Part shown: one piece after another, positions 28,884 through 39,191 of the stretch
Layout: every line of letters starts with the position of its first letter
Numbering within the stretch: position 1 is the stretch's first letter
Source of the DNA: Puniceicoccales bacterium
GTDB taxonomy: Bacteria > Verrucomicrobiota > Verrucomicrobiia > Opitutales > UBA953
Reading direction: 5' to 3'
Assembly: GCA_031269335.1 (NCBI GenBank)
Contig: JAISZI010000031.1
Location: forward strand, 1 to 64,000
DNA length: 64,000 nt
Made by a program: the position numbers and the translations under genes
The notes under the pieces: model-generated
The model's input: only the letters and a program-made list of their open reading frames with translations
The model's database searches: none
What the model was told of the DNA's origin: nothing

Positions 28884-31800
28884 CTATTTTACGCCCCAGA
28901 AATTTATTTTTTCGTTGGGTATCACGACAGGAGCGACCGTTGTAGGAAGGTTTTCGTCATCGCAGTAGAGGAATACTTCCTGATCTTTTTTCAAATCAAT
29001 TTCAAAAACTCCGGGTTTAATTTCATTCACCTTTATTTGAGAAGGTGGCGTTGGACTGGCGCCGCTTGATTTATTTAACTTTGACGGTAGCGCAGATGCG
29101 ATGCGGAAAGGTTGTTTGAAATTTGGTTTTATTTTGCACGGTTCGCCGGCGAGGCTTTTTATTTTAACCCAGTTTGTTTCTCCATTTTTTCGTATTGCCG
29201 TTACGAGAAAAGCACCTTGGGTGCGGAGATTTTGAAATGTGGCATCTTTCCATGCTGGCGGGACTGCCGGGAAAACCCGGATGACATTGCCCCAACTTTG
29301 GAGCAACATTTCTTGGAGTGATTCGGCGGCGGCAATCGAGCATTCGATCACCGGTGAACCTTCGATATACTGCGTGTTAGGCATTACGAAGCGTTTGTTG
29401 TTGTGATGCGCTTTCAAACATTTCAGGGCATTCTCGCCATCGCCAAGATAGGAATATATTGCGGAGGCTGCCGCGTGCGACCATCCGTAAATTTGCCTGC
29501 CTCTATCGACCGTCAACCAATGTTTAATCGATTTTTCAATAATTGCTTTGTTCTCGGCTTGGTCGGTGGAGAGAACGTGCAATGGCCACGTCATCAAGAG
29601 ATGCGACCAGTGCCGGTGGGATTGTTTAAGTGATTTAGTGCGACCGATGCGAAATCCAGTCTCGTCTCGTGGAAAATCTACAAGGTCTCTCAAAATTTCT
29701 TCCCACCGTGGGCGGCGCGTGTCGTTGAATTTATGGCGATTGTCGAGGTAAATCAAGGTTTCACACGCCCAGCGCAAGAGGGATAAATTGTAATTATTAT
29801 CAGCATCGTCGCCGTATTCCGGCGAATGGAACACTGGCAGATGTAACTTGCCGTCGTTGCCTTTCTTTAATAAATTGGAATACAAATTTACGCTCTGTTT
29901 TAATAGCGGATAAAAGGCGTGTGTTTTATGATCGGTAACGAATTTTTCGTTCATGGAAAAGCGGTATTGCTGCCAGTAGAGGTGCAGTGCCCATGTGAAA
30001 TCGCCCGGATTGATGTAGCTGGCGGGCGCGCAGGTTCCATCGCCGCGCAGGCCCTCGTAGTCGGTCGTGTGCGGAACGGTGGCGCAATCGTCGAATTTCC
30101 AGATGTCTTTTGCATTCTTCACAAAGTTGTTTCTTTTTGCGTCAATAAACCGCGTAAAAGATTCGCCAAGTTCGAGGCGGTTGGCGGTATAGACCGGGGA
30201 GTAAGCGAGCTGGATGTTGAGGTTCCACCAGATGCGTGGCCAACCGGTCTCGCGATACCACGGACCGAGCAAGTCTATGACCATGCGGTCGTTGCGTGTC
30301 GCCGAGGCGAGTTTATAGATTTGATTCCAGTAGAAACCTTCGACTTGTGAATCGGGGACGGAGACGAAGCTGGCTGGATAATAGTTGTTCCACCAATGCC
30401 GGTGGGAGTTTTCGAGTTCTTGTGTTGAAATTTTGGCGACTTGCGTGACAGTTTTCACCGCTATTTCTTTTGAGTTGGCGGCGGGGAAAGTGTCGGCGAC
30501 GGTGAGGATTAGGCGCCGTCCATTGTCGCTATCCGCATTAACGAGCCATGCCGTTGTATAAGAACCGCCGGCGGCGCGTTTTTGTTCACAGTATTCGACA
30601 TTTTTTACGCGACCGCTTTCGGGTTGGGGATTAGGTGTTATTTTCGTTTTTTTCATTTCGTTTCGGAAGACGACGGCATTTTTTGGTCCCCACTGGAAAG
30701 TGGCGTTTTTTTCGGCGCCGCTGAATTTGAAATTGGCGATCAGCGCAATTTCTTTGGCGTGATTGAAGGCGCGAAAATTAATGGTTCCCGCGTCGGTGAT
30801 GACTTCTCCGAGGACTTCGGCATTCCAGATGTCTGTGCGCAAGGTGCCGGATTTTATTTTTCCTACTGTTTTTAGTAGAAGACCGCCGATGGGTAAACGT
30901 CCGTTGTCGCGGCGGTGGTCGGTGACGTCGGAACGTCCAATTTCAAATCGAATTTGCTGTTGTGAATCTTGGAAGATAGTCGTGCCGAGTAAGCCGTTGC
31001 CGAGAAAAGCACCGTGGTCGAACTTGAGCGGCAATTTTTCCCAGACTGGGTCTTGTTTTGCGAGGAATGCCTGCCAGTTGATACCTTGCTGGACTGCCTG
31101 TTGTTGCTGCTTGGAGTTCTGTTGGTCGCGGATAAGTTTTCCGACTTCGCGCAAGGTCGCCGCATCGATATCGCTGAAAGCACCGTGGTCGAACTTTCTC
31201 GGCAATTGAATAAGTCTTCCGACTTCGCGCAAGGTCGCCGCATCGATATCGCGGAGTCTTCCATTATAATCGGGTCCGACGTCGATTGAAAAAATATTTC
31301 CGTATTTGACCGCTCCGAGATAATCATTAAAGAGTCTTTTCGCAGGATGAGCCAATTTGTCATGTCTCGGCAAGGAATAAAACCACATTGCACCACCTTC
31401 ATGAGGCGGCAATATCGGGTAAGTAAATTCCGCGATCTTCCAGTTGTTGCGTCCGGCTTTCATGTAGGGTCCTGCCGCGGACGTGTTTGCAAGTGGTCCC
31501 GGTTTCCCCAGTTCGCCGAGGCGTATGTCGGCACTTGTTTGGTCGCCGTGATTGTATCCGATGAAACAGTTGGGCTGGAACTTCTTGCACCATGCGGTCG
31601 TTTCCTCGTGACTTAATCCACCGGTTCCTACCGCGTGGTCGAACCAGATAAATTCGATGGGACCGTAGTTTGTCAGAAGTTCTTTGAGCTGCGCTTTTTT
31701 TGCTTCGGGATTGTGTCCGCCTTTATAGGAATGCCCGTCAACCGCGCCTTTCCAAGTCCAGTCGCCTTCCGAAAAATATAATGCGAGTTTGATTCCATAT

Positions 31801-32387
31801 TTATCACAGGACTTTTTTAGTTCGGCTAATACATCTTTTTTTAGCGGCGCATTTGTCACTTTTCGCTCAGTTGTTTTTGTGTCCCAAAGGCAAAAACCGT
31901 CGTGATGTTTTGTCAGAAATAAAATGTAGCCCATTCCGGCTTCTTTCGCCGTCTTTGCCCATTGGTCGGTATCCACATTCTTTGCTGGAAAGAGTTTGTC
32001 GTAATCCGTCCGTTTGGCGACGCCGCCCGTCCATTCGCGTCCCGAAAACGTGCTAAATGACCAGCAAATAAACGTTCCCCAGCGTAAATTTTTGAGTTCT
32101 TTTACGCGTTCATCGGAAATGGTAGAAGGCGGGACGGAAGCTGGGTTTGGCGCGGGCGCGGCGAAGGTTGTGGGAGAAAATAAAACTATGGGTATGAACA
32201 GCAGCGACAAAATAAAACCGACATATTTTTTAGTCCACTGTGAGGCGATGTTTGTGCGCGCCAGAAAATTCTCTACTGTGCGAGAAAAGGGCAGGGCGCG
32301 AGTTTGTTTTGTATTAAGACGGGCGCGTGAGCCGTCAGTGGCAAGGAATGCCGGTGGTGTAGTGTTTTTTAGCGAGAACATGATCAT
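28884..32387 (-). CDS. Bidomain secreted fucosidase: GH29-type alpha-L-fucosidase fused to a GH95-like domain
   Basis: GH29: RWGTFICWSFSTFSGREWTGG, GYILFLTKHHDGFCLWDTKTTE, IEFIWFD; GH95-like: GNGLLGTTIF, GWPRIWWNLNIQL, RVFPAVPPAWKDATFQNLRTQGAF; signal peptide FILSLLFIPIVLFSPTTFAAP. Confidence 0.85.
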   Translation of the reverse strand: MIMFSLKNTTPPAFLATDGSRARLNTKQTRALPFSRTVENFLARTNIASQWTKKYVGFILSLLFIPIVLFSPTTFAAPAPNPASVPPSTISDERVKELKNLRWGTFICWSFSTFSGREWTGGVAKRTDYDKLFPAKNVDTDQWAKTAKEAGMGYILFLTKHHDGFCLWDTKTTERKVTNAPLKKDVLAELKKSCDKYGIKLALYFSEGDWTWKGAVDGHSYKGGHNPEAKKAQLKELLTNYGPIEFIWFDHAVGTGGLSHEETTAWCKKFQPNCFIGYNHGDQTSADIRLGELGKPGPLANTSAAGPYMKAGRNNWKIAEFTYPILPPHEGGAMWFYSLPRHDKLAHPAKRLFNDYLGAVKYGNIFSIDVGPDYNGRLRDIDAATLREVGRLIQLPRKFDHGAFSDIDAATLREVGKLIRDQQNSKQQQQAVQQGINWQAFLAKQDPVWEKLPLKFDHGAFLGNGLLGTTIFQDSQQQIRFEIGRSDVTDHRRDNGRLPIGGLLLKTVGKIKSGTLRTDIWNAEVLGEVITDAGTINFRAFNHAKEIALIANFKFSGAEKNATFQWGPKNAVVFRNEMKKTKITPNPQPESGRVKNVEYCEQKRAAGGSYTTAWLVNADSDNGRRLILTVADTFPAANSKEIAVKTVTQVAKISTQELENSHRHWWNNYYPASFVSVPDSQVEGFYWNQIYKLASATRNDRMVIDLLGPWYRETGWPRIWWNLNIQLAYSPVYTANRLELGESFTRFIDAKRNNFVKNAKDIWKFDDCATVPHTTDYEGLRGDGTCAPASYINPGDFTWALHLYWQQYRFSMNEKFVTDHKTHAFYPLLKQSVNLYSNLLKKGNDGKLHLPVFHSPEYGDDADNNYNLSLLRWACETLIYLDNRHKFNDTRRPRWEEILRDLVDFPRDETGFRIGRTKSLKQSHRHWSHLLMTWPLHVLSTDQAENKAIIEKSIKHWLTVDRGRQIYGWSHAAASAIYSYLGDGENALKCLKAHHNNKRFVMPNTQYIEGSPVIECSIAAAESLQEMLLQSWGNVIRVFPAVPPAWKDATFQNLRTQGAFLVTAIRKNGETNWVKIKSLAGEPCKIKPNFKQPFRIASALPSKLNKSSGASPTPPSQIKVNEIKPGVFEIDLKKDQEVFLYCDDENLPTTVAPVVIPNEKINFWGVK
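31005..31251. repeat. Interleaved direct repeats at the GH29/GH95-like junction (unit A ~32 bp at 31005 and 31176; unit B 42 bp at 31132 and 31210)
   Basis: B: ataagttttccgacttcgcgcaaggtcgccgcatcgatatcg vs ataagtcttccgac... (1 mismatch); A: gcaccgtggtcgaactt..cggcaatt twice; encodes DIDAATLREVG(R/K)LI and (R/L)KFDHGAF twice. Confidence 0.92.
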
Positions 32388-32454
32388 GGCGAGTGTTGTT
32401 TGGAAGTTTCGTCTGTGGAGACAAGTGTTTTTTTCAGAAGAGAAGGGAAGGTGT

Positions 32455-33753
32455 TTATGTTTTTGGTGGAGGAGGGAGTGTTCCGCGGGTTTGCCCGTGG
32501 CCGATGATTTGGTATTTATAGATCGTAAGTTCTTCCAACGCCATGGGACCGCGGGCGTGGAGTTTGCCGGTGCTGATGCCGATTTCGGCGCCGAAGCCAA
32601 ATGCGCCGCCGTCGGTGAAGCGGGTGCTTGCGTTCCAATAGACCGTCGCACTGTCCACGGCGTTGAGGAAAAATTCGGCGACGGCAGCGTTTTCGGTGAC
32701 GATGGCGTCGGAGTGGCGCGAGCCGTGTGCGGCGATGTGTTCGATGGCGTCGTTGGTGTCGGCTACGATGCGCAGGTTGAGGATCGGGGCGAGCCATTCG
32801 GTGTCCCAATCGGAAGGGGAGGCGGGTTTGGTGATGTTTGGCGCGAGTGCGTGACTGTTGGCGTCGGCGTGGATTTCGACGCCGTAAGCGTTGAGGGCTG
32901 CGGTGATACGCGGGACGAAGGTCGGAGCGATGGCGGCGTCAACGAGCAAAGTTTCCATGGCGTTGCAGACGCCCGGGCGCTGGCATTTGGCATTGAGGAC
33001 GATGTTTTCCGCCATGTCGGGGTCGGCGTCGCGGTGGACAAAGGTGTGACAGATTCCGTTGTAGTGCATGATGACAGGCATCCGTGCATGTTGTTTAACG
33101 GTTTCGATGAGGGTGTGACCGCCTCTGGGAATCATGAGGTCAATGTATTTTTCGAGGGAACAAAGGAGGGGAACGGCTTCGCGGGTGGTGACGGGGACGA
33201 GGGAGGCTGCGCCGTTAAAGCCATGCTTTGCAAGTGCTTGTTCGAGGGCGTTGGCGATGGCGGTGTTGGAGTGAAAGGCTTCTGCGCCGCCCCGCAGGAT
33301 GGTGGCGTTGCCCGCTTTGAGGCAAAGTGCGGCGGCGTCGGCGGTGACGTTGGGGCGCGATTCGTAGATGATGCCGATGACGCCGATGGGGACGGCGCGT
33401 TTGCGGATGCGCAGGCCGTTGGGGAGCGTCCATTCGCGGAGGATGCGCTCGGTGGGATCGGGCAAATCGGCGATTTTTTCGATGCCGGCGGCGATATCGG
33501 CGATGCGTTCTTTTGTGAGGCGCAGGCGGTCTATGAGTGCCGGGTGGAGCTGGGAGGCGGCGGTGTCGGCGGCATTGGCTTCGAGTATCGCTGGGGCGTT
33601 TTGTCTAAGGGAAGAGGCAATGTCGTGCAGGGCGGCGTTTTTTTGCGAAGCGGAGGCGGCGGCGAGAGCGCGGGAGGCGTCACGGGCAACAGAAGCGATA
33701 GCGGTCAGGGTTTCAAGAAGGGCAGCTGTGCCCGATGTTGTTGATGGGTGCAT
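32455..33753 (-). CDS. proA: Glutamate-5-semialdehyde dehydrogenase (gamma-glutamyl phosphate reductase)
   Basis: PIGVIGIIYESRPNVTADAAALCLKAGNATILRGG; ARGPMALEELTIYKYQI-like C-terminus. Confidence 0.96.
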   Translation of the reverse strand: MHPSTTSGTAALLETLTAIASVARDASRALAAASASQKNAALHDIASSLRQNAPAILEANAADTAASQLHPALIDRLRLTKERIADIAAGIEKIADLPDPTERILREWTLPNGLRIRKRAVPIGVIGIIYESRPNVTADAAALCLKAGNATILRGGAEAFHSNTAIANALEQALAKHGFNGAASLVPVTTREAVPLLCSLEKYIDLMIPRGGHTLIETVKQHARMPVIMHYNGICHTFVHRDADPDMAENIVLNAKCQRPGVCNAMETLLVDAAIAPTFVPRITAALNAYGVEIHADANSHALAPNITKPASPSDWDTEWLAPILNLRIVADTNDAIEHIAAHGSRHSDAIVTENAAVAEFFLNAVDSATVYWNASTRFTDGGAFGFGAEIGISTGKLHARGPMALEELTIYKYQIIGHGQTRGTLPPPPKT

Positions 33754-33816
33754 CGTTATTTGGCGAGTGGGGGATGCGGCGTTGCGCGGTGAAGAGGGAA
33801 GCGGGCTGTTTTTCTT

Positions 33817-34557
33817 TTATTTAGAGAAGCCCAACACGTCTTCCATTCCATAGACGCCCGCGGGGAGATTGCGTTGAGCGACCCAGATTGCAGCGCGGAT
33901 GGCACCGGAGGCGAAGATGGTGCGATTTGAGGCGCGGTGGGTGAGTTCGACGCGTTCGCCCTCGCCCGCAAACAATACGGTATGGTCGCCGACTACGTCG
34001 CCGCCTCGCAAGGAGTGGACGCCGATTTCGGTGTTTGGGCGTTCGCCGACGAGACCGGAGCGCCCGTGGCGCAGGGTTTCTGGGGGGAGATTGCGGGCGG
34101 AGCGGAGAATTTGGAGGAGTTTTTCGGCTGTGCCGCTTGGGGCGTCTTTTTTGTGCCGGTGGTGTGCCTCGACTAATTCTATTTGGTAGGACGCGTCGAG
34201 TGCGGTGGCGGCGATTTCGACGAGGTGGTTGAGCAACGTTATGCCGACGGAGTAATTACCCGCCCAGACGACGGGCAGGTTTTTGACGGTTTCTAAAATC
34301 GCGGCGCGTTCTTCCGCCGTGTGTCCCGTGGTGCCGATGACGAGCGGTTTGGCGAATTTCGCGCACAGGCGGGCGAGGGGCAATGTGGCATCGTGGTGGC
34401 TGAAGTCCACGGCGACATCGGCGAGTTCGACGTAGTTTTCGGCGGAATCATCTTTGTCAATTGCCGCCGCGATGGAGACGCCGGCGGCGGTGGCGGCTTC
34501 GGCAAGGGCGATTCCCATGCGCCCCTGCGAGCCGTTTATTAAAATGGAAAAAGCCAT
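33817..34557 (-). CDS. dapB: 4-hydroxy-tetrahydrodipicolinate reductase
   Basis: NGSQGRMGIALAEAA, DFSHHDAT, VIGTTGH, VEAHHRHKKDAPSGTA. Confidence 0.96.
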   Translation of the reverse strand: MAFSILINGSQGRMGIALAEAATAAGVSIAAAIDKDDSAENYVELADVAVDFSHHDATLPLARLCAKFAKPLVIGTTGHTAEERAAILETVKNLPVVWAGNYSVGITLLNHLVEIAATALDASYQIELVEAHHRHKKDAPSGTAEKLLQILRSARNLPPETLRHGRSGLVGERPNTEIGVHSLRGGDVVGDHTVLFAGEGERVELTHRASNRTIFASGAIRAAIWVAQRNLPAGVYGMEDVLGFSK

Positions 34558-34621
34558 GTGAGCAGAAGAGAGAGGCGTGAAGGTGTTTCGGAGGAAAGGT
34601 CTGGCAACCTTTTTGCTGACC

Positions 34622-35497
34622 TCATGCTTCGGCGAGCCGTTTGCAGGCTTCGTCGATGAGGAATCCGGGCGTAGAGGCTCCCGCAGTGACGCCGATGACG
34701 TTGTATTTGCGGAGGTGTTTGAAGTCTAATTCGGCGGCGGTTTCGACGTGGTAGCACGGCAGGTTGTGTTTTTCGACCAATGCGGCGAGTTTCACGGTGT
34801 TCGCGGAGTGGCGTCCGCCGATGACGATGATTGCCTCTGCGCCCTCTTGCGCCAGCACGCGCACTTCGCTTTGGCGTTCACGGGTCGCCCCGCAAATCGT
34901 GTCGAAGACTAACGCATTCGGATAGGAACGTTTCAGGTATTCCGCAAGTTGTTCAAATTCAAAGATAAACATTGTTGACTGGGACACCATGCAGACTTTT
35001 TCGCCGAGCGGTGGCAGCGCGTCAATGTCTGCCCGTGTTTTGACAACGTGCCCGCGGGCATCGGTGTAGCCCATTAAGCCGATGACCTCCGGGTGATTCG
35101 GGTCGCCGAAGATGACGGTTGTATAACCTTTTCTTGACTGGAGTTTTATGCGCCCCGCGATGGTGCCCACGTCGGGGCAGGTGGCGTCGTGAAATTCTAT
35201 GCCGAGGCTTTTTAAGTAAGAGCGGCGTTCGGGCGAGACGCCGTGGGCGCGCACGATCACGACGGCGTGTTTTTTTTCGGCTTCATCCACGTTTATATTG
35301 AGTTCGGAACGGCTCATGTAATCGCCGATTTCGTGAATGCCTTCCGATTCGAGCCGTTCCATCATTTGGCTGTTATGGATGAGGGGACCGTCGGTGAACA
35401 CCGGTCGTTTTCCTTTTATGGCGTATTCGCGGGCGACGTTGATGGCGCGTTCGACGCCCCAGCAAAAACCCGCCGTCTTGGCTCGGATGACTTTCAT
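34622..35497 (-). CDS. ispH: 4-hydroxy-3-methylbut-2-enyl diphosphate reductase
   Basis: KTAGFCWGVERAI, DATCPDV, TICGATRERQ, GGRHSANTVKL. Confidence 0.95.
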   Translation of the reverse strand: MKVIRAKTAGFCWGVERAINVAREYAIKGKRPVFTDGPLIHNSQMMERLESEGIHEIGDYMSRSELNINVDEAEKKHAVVIVRAHGVSPERRSYLKSLGIEFHDATCPDVGTIAGRIKLQSRKGYTTVIFGDPNHPEVIGLMGYTDARGHVVKTRADIDALPPLGEKVCMVSQSTMFIFEFEQLAEYLKRSYPNALVFDTICGATRERQSEVRVLAQEGAEAIIVIGGRHSANTVKLAALVEKHNLPCYHVETAAELDFKHLRKYNVIGVTAGASTPGFLIDEACKRLAEA

Positions 35498-35644
35498 GGA
35501 TTGTGTTGGAAGAACGCGAAAGATGGCGTGAGGGAAGGGCAGGTGCCGGTGTTTTTCAAGGAAGTTTTCGGGATTCTGCGGCGGCGGGGGTGTGTCCGGC
35601 GTTTATTTATTTGCGGGTTCACGGGCAGCGTCTTCTGTCTCCGC

Positions 35645-36205
35645 ATGAAAATAAATTTTCATAATCTCGGAGGGTTACCCGATTTTGTTCGCGTGACACG
35701 CGTGCTGGACGAAGCGCTTGGAGAAGTCGTCTTCGGGTGGTCTGGGGAAGCACTTTGCCTGTGTTGTCTTGGCGAAAATGCTTTGGACGCGCTCCGCGAG
35801 CGTGCAGACCGGTGGGAAGTTCCGGTTCTTTGCGACGGGGTAGGGGTGTCCGACAAGCCCTCTCGTGCCGCGCTGAAAGCCTTTAAGATTAACCGCCCCG
35901 AAGCATTTCCGCAGCTGTTGTTAATAGGCTCGCCATTTCAGCAGAAAGTGTGGCGTCAACTTATCCACATTCGTTCGGGTGAGACAACCTGTTATAGCGG
36001 CATCGCCCATGATATCGGTGTGCGTTGTTACCGGTGTGTCGGCACGGCAGTTGGGCAAAACCCAATCGCCCTTTTTGTTCCTTGCCACAGAGTTATCGGT
36101 CGCGATGGCGCGCTTTGTGGGTTCGCTTACGGAATTCCTCTTAAAGAAAAGCTCCTCGCATTTGAGCATTCGACCAAACACAGACATGGAAGGCGACGCG
36201 GCTGA
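35645..36205 (+). CDS. ogt: Methylated-DNA--[protein]-cysteine S-methyltransferase
   Basis: SPFQQKVWRQLIHIRSGETTCYSGIA, active-site FVPCHRVIGRDGALCGFAYGIPLKEKLLAFE; ATG at 35645. Confidence 0.9.
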   Translation: MKINFHNLGGLPDFVRVTRVLDEALGEVVFGWSGEALCLCCLGENALDALRERADRWEVPVLCDGVGVSDKPSRAALKAFKINRPEAFPQLLLIGSPFQQKVWRQLIHIRSGETTCYSGIAHDIGVRCYRCVGTAVGQNPIALFVPCHRVIGRDGALCGFAYGIPLKEKLLAFEHSTKHRHGRRRG

Positions 36206-36968
36206 AATTATAGAAAACACGGCGGGAAAGTATTTTCCGTCTATGCGACGCGCTGTGGCGCGTTTGTTTGACATCGTTTTTCCCCGCGACTGTCCCGTCA
36301 CGGGAGAGCCTTCTGACAATCCGCCGTGGCGATATATTTCTGCGAAAGGTCTTGCCGTTTTGCCGCGTGTCGCGCCGCCGCATTGCGAGACTTGCGGTTT
36401 TCCTTTTTACGGTGTCCTCGCCGGTTCCCAGATTTGCCCGCATTGCGCACAATTTTCTCCTGTTTTCAGCCACGGTAAAACCGCTGTGATAGCGAAGGGC
36501 GCGGCGCGTGAACTCGTGCATACCTTAAAATATCGCCGTGGCACATGGCTCGCCGAAGACATGGCGCGCATTATCGCCACCACGGAATTTTATCCCGAAT
36601 TTCTTGATTCCGCCATGCTTGTCCCCGTCCCGCTCCATTCTGCCCGTTTGCGGTGGCGCGGGCACAACCAATCGCTTCTCATTGTCAGGCACTTAGCGCG
36701 GATTCTTCGCGATCGTCACTTGCAGGTCGCCGATGTCTTGGAACGCACCAAAAACACGCTTACCCAGACACTGCTCGACCGCGAAGAACGCGCCCGCAAC
36801 ATGCAACGCGCATTCGCTTTGCGCGCCGGTGTCAGCATCGATGTCAACGCCCGTTATGTTGTTTTTGACGATGTTTTTACGACAGGCTCGACCCTTAACG
36901 CTTGTTGTTCTGTGTTGCTCGACGCCGGTGCGAAACATGTCGATGTCGCCACTTTCGCCCACGGCTGA
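36186..36968 (+). CDS. comF: ComF family phosphoribosyltransferase-like protein
   Basis: CETCGFPF...ICPHC zinc-type Cys pairs, LVPVPLHSARLRWRGHNQS, RYVVFDDVFTTGSTLNACC PRPP-binding motif. Confidence 0.88.
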   Translation: MEGDAAEIIENTAGKYFPSMRRAVARLFDIVFPRDCPVTGEPSDNPPWRYISAKGLAVLPRVAPPHCETCGFPFYGVLAGSQICPHCAQFSPVFSHGKTAVIAKGAARELVHTLKYRRGTWLAEDMARIIATTEFYPEFLDSAMLVPVPLHSARLRWRGHNQSLLIVRHLARILRDRHLQVADVLERTKNTLTQTLLDREERARNMQRAFALRAGVSIDVNARYVVFDDVFTTGSTLNACCSVLLDAGAKHVDVATFAHG

Positions 36969-37045
36969 TTGCCCTGTCGGCGTTTTCCCTGTGAGGCGCG
37001 AAGTTTTGATTTGTGAGCGGGCGTAGGAAATAGGCTTGATTTTCG

Positions 37046-37083
37046 TCCCAAAGAGGCGGCTCTAAACCAGCCCCTTTGGGACG
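37046..37083. repeat. Inverted repeat cgtcccaaag ... ctttgggacg in the comF-methylase intergenic region
   Basis: 10-bp complementary arms read directly. Confidence 0.7.
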
Positions 37084-37241
37084 AAGGCAACGGCGCTCCC
37101 CCTTCGGGGGAAGAGGAGCGAGCGGAGGAGTGAGCACCGCCAGAGTAGGTGTTGTGCCCGCGCTCATACTCACAACTCACAACTTCCTTCCCTTTGTGCC
37201 GTTGCGGACCTCGGTCAATTGTCCTACAAGTCGCGAAGTAT

Positions 37242-37826
37242 ATGCCATCTACAAGTTTGACACAGCTTGCCCATTCCGCCCTTCGCGAGACCCTGATGGC
37301 GGGCGATTTTGCCGTGGATGCTACTGCGGGGAATGGTCACGACACCGCATTCCTCGCCGATGCTGTCGGCGTTTCCGGGCGTGTCATTGCCCTCGATATC
37401 CAGCAAGTCGCGCTTGACGCCGTCCGCCTCCGATTGGAGCAACTCAATCTTTTTCAACAGGTAACGCTTTTTTTGCGCGGACACGAGCACCTCGGCGAAG
37501 TTCTCCCCGCGTGCTGGTGCGGCATGGTGGCAGCGGTGATGTTCAACCTCGGTTATCTCCCGTGCGGGGATCACGCATTGGTCACCCGCCCTGAAACCAC
37601 GATTCCTGCGCTCGAAAGCGCCGTTGGCTGGTTGCGCAACGGGGGCATGTTGAGCGTGCTCGTTTACCCGCGCCACCTTGGGGGCGAAGTCGAAAGCGAC
37701 GCTGTTCAACACTGGTTGAACGCATCGCCGTCTGCCCGCGCTTTGCAATGGGCTTTTCACGGCGATCCCGCCGGAAAAAAACGGCATCCGTGGCTCGCTC
37801 TTGGGAAGCGCATTTCGCTCCGGTAA
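37242..37826 (+). CDS. Class I SAM-dependent methyltransferase, YtqB/MnmM (rRNA_methylase) family
   Basis: VDATAGNGHDTAFLADAVG, MFNLGYLPCGDHALVTRPETTIPAL, KKRHPWLALGKR. Confidence 0.85.
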   Translation: MPSTSLTQLAHSALRETLMAGDFAVDATAGNGHDTAFLADAVGVSGRVIALDIQQVALDAVRLRLEQLNLFQQVTLFLRGHEHLGEVLPACWCGMVAAVMFNLGYLPCGDHALVTRPETTIPALESAVGWLRNGGMLSVLVYPRHLGGEVESDAVQHWLNASPSARALQWAFHGDPAGKKRHPWLALGKRISLR

Positions 37827-37839
37827 AAACACGCGCCGC

Positions 37840-39060
<1,221 letters not shown>

Positions 39061-39191
39061 GAAGAAGTGATGGTCGCAATGAGAACTCGGCGGGTATTTG
39101 GCGCAAGAAAACAATGCGGCGGGCGGGTGTTACATGGATTTTACCGTCGCAGTGATTGCATTTTTCAGCGGCAGCTCAATATAGGGCGCGT

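Noticed and set aside
32388-32651. N-terminal extension of the fucosidase ORF
   Set aside because: Overlaps the proA 3' end and lacks signal features; the signal peptide lies downstream of the ATGs at 32387/32381.
35243-35644. N-terminal part of the 320-aa ORF preceding ogt
   Set aside because: Antisense to ispH; the Ogt domain begins after ATG 35645.
36854-37241. Possible small genes or tRNA in the comF-methylase intergenic region
   Set aside because: Only an inverted repeat and degraded family D repeat seen; no tRNA-like cloverleaf or T-loop motif recognised.
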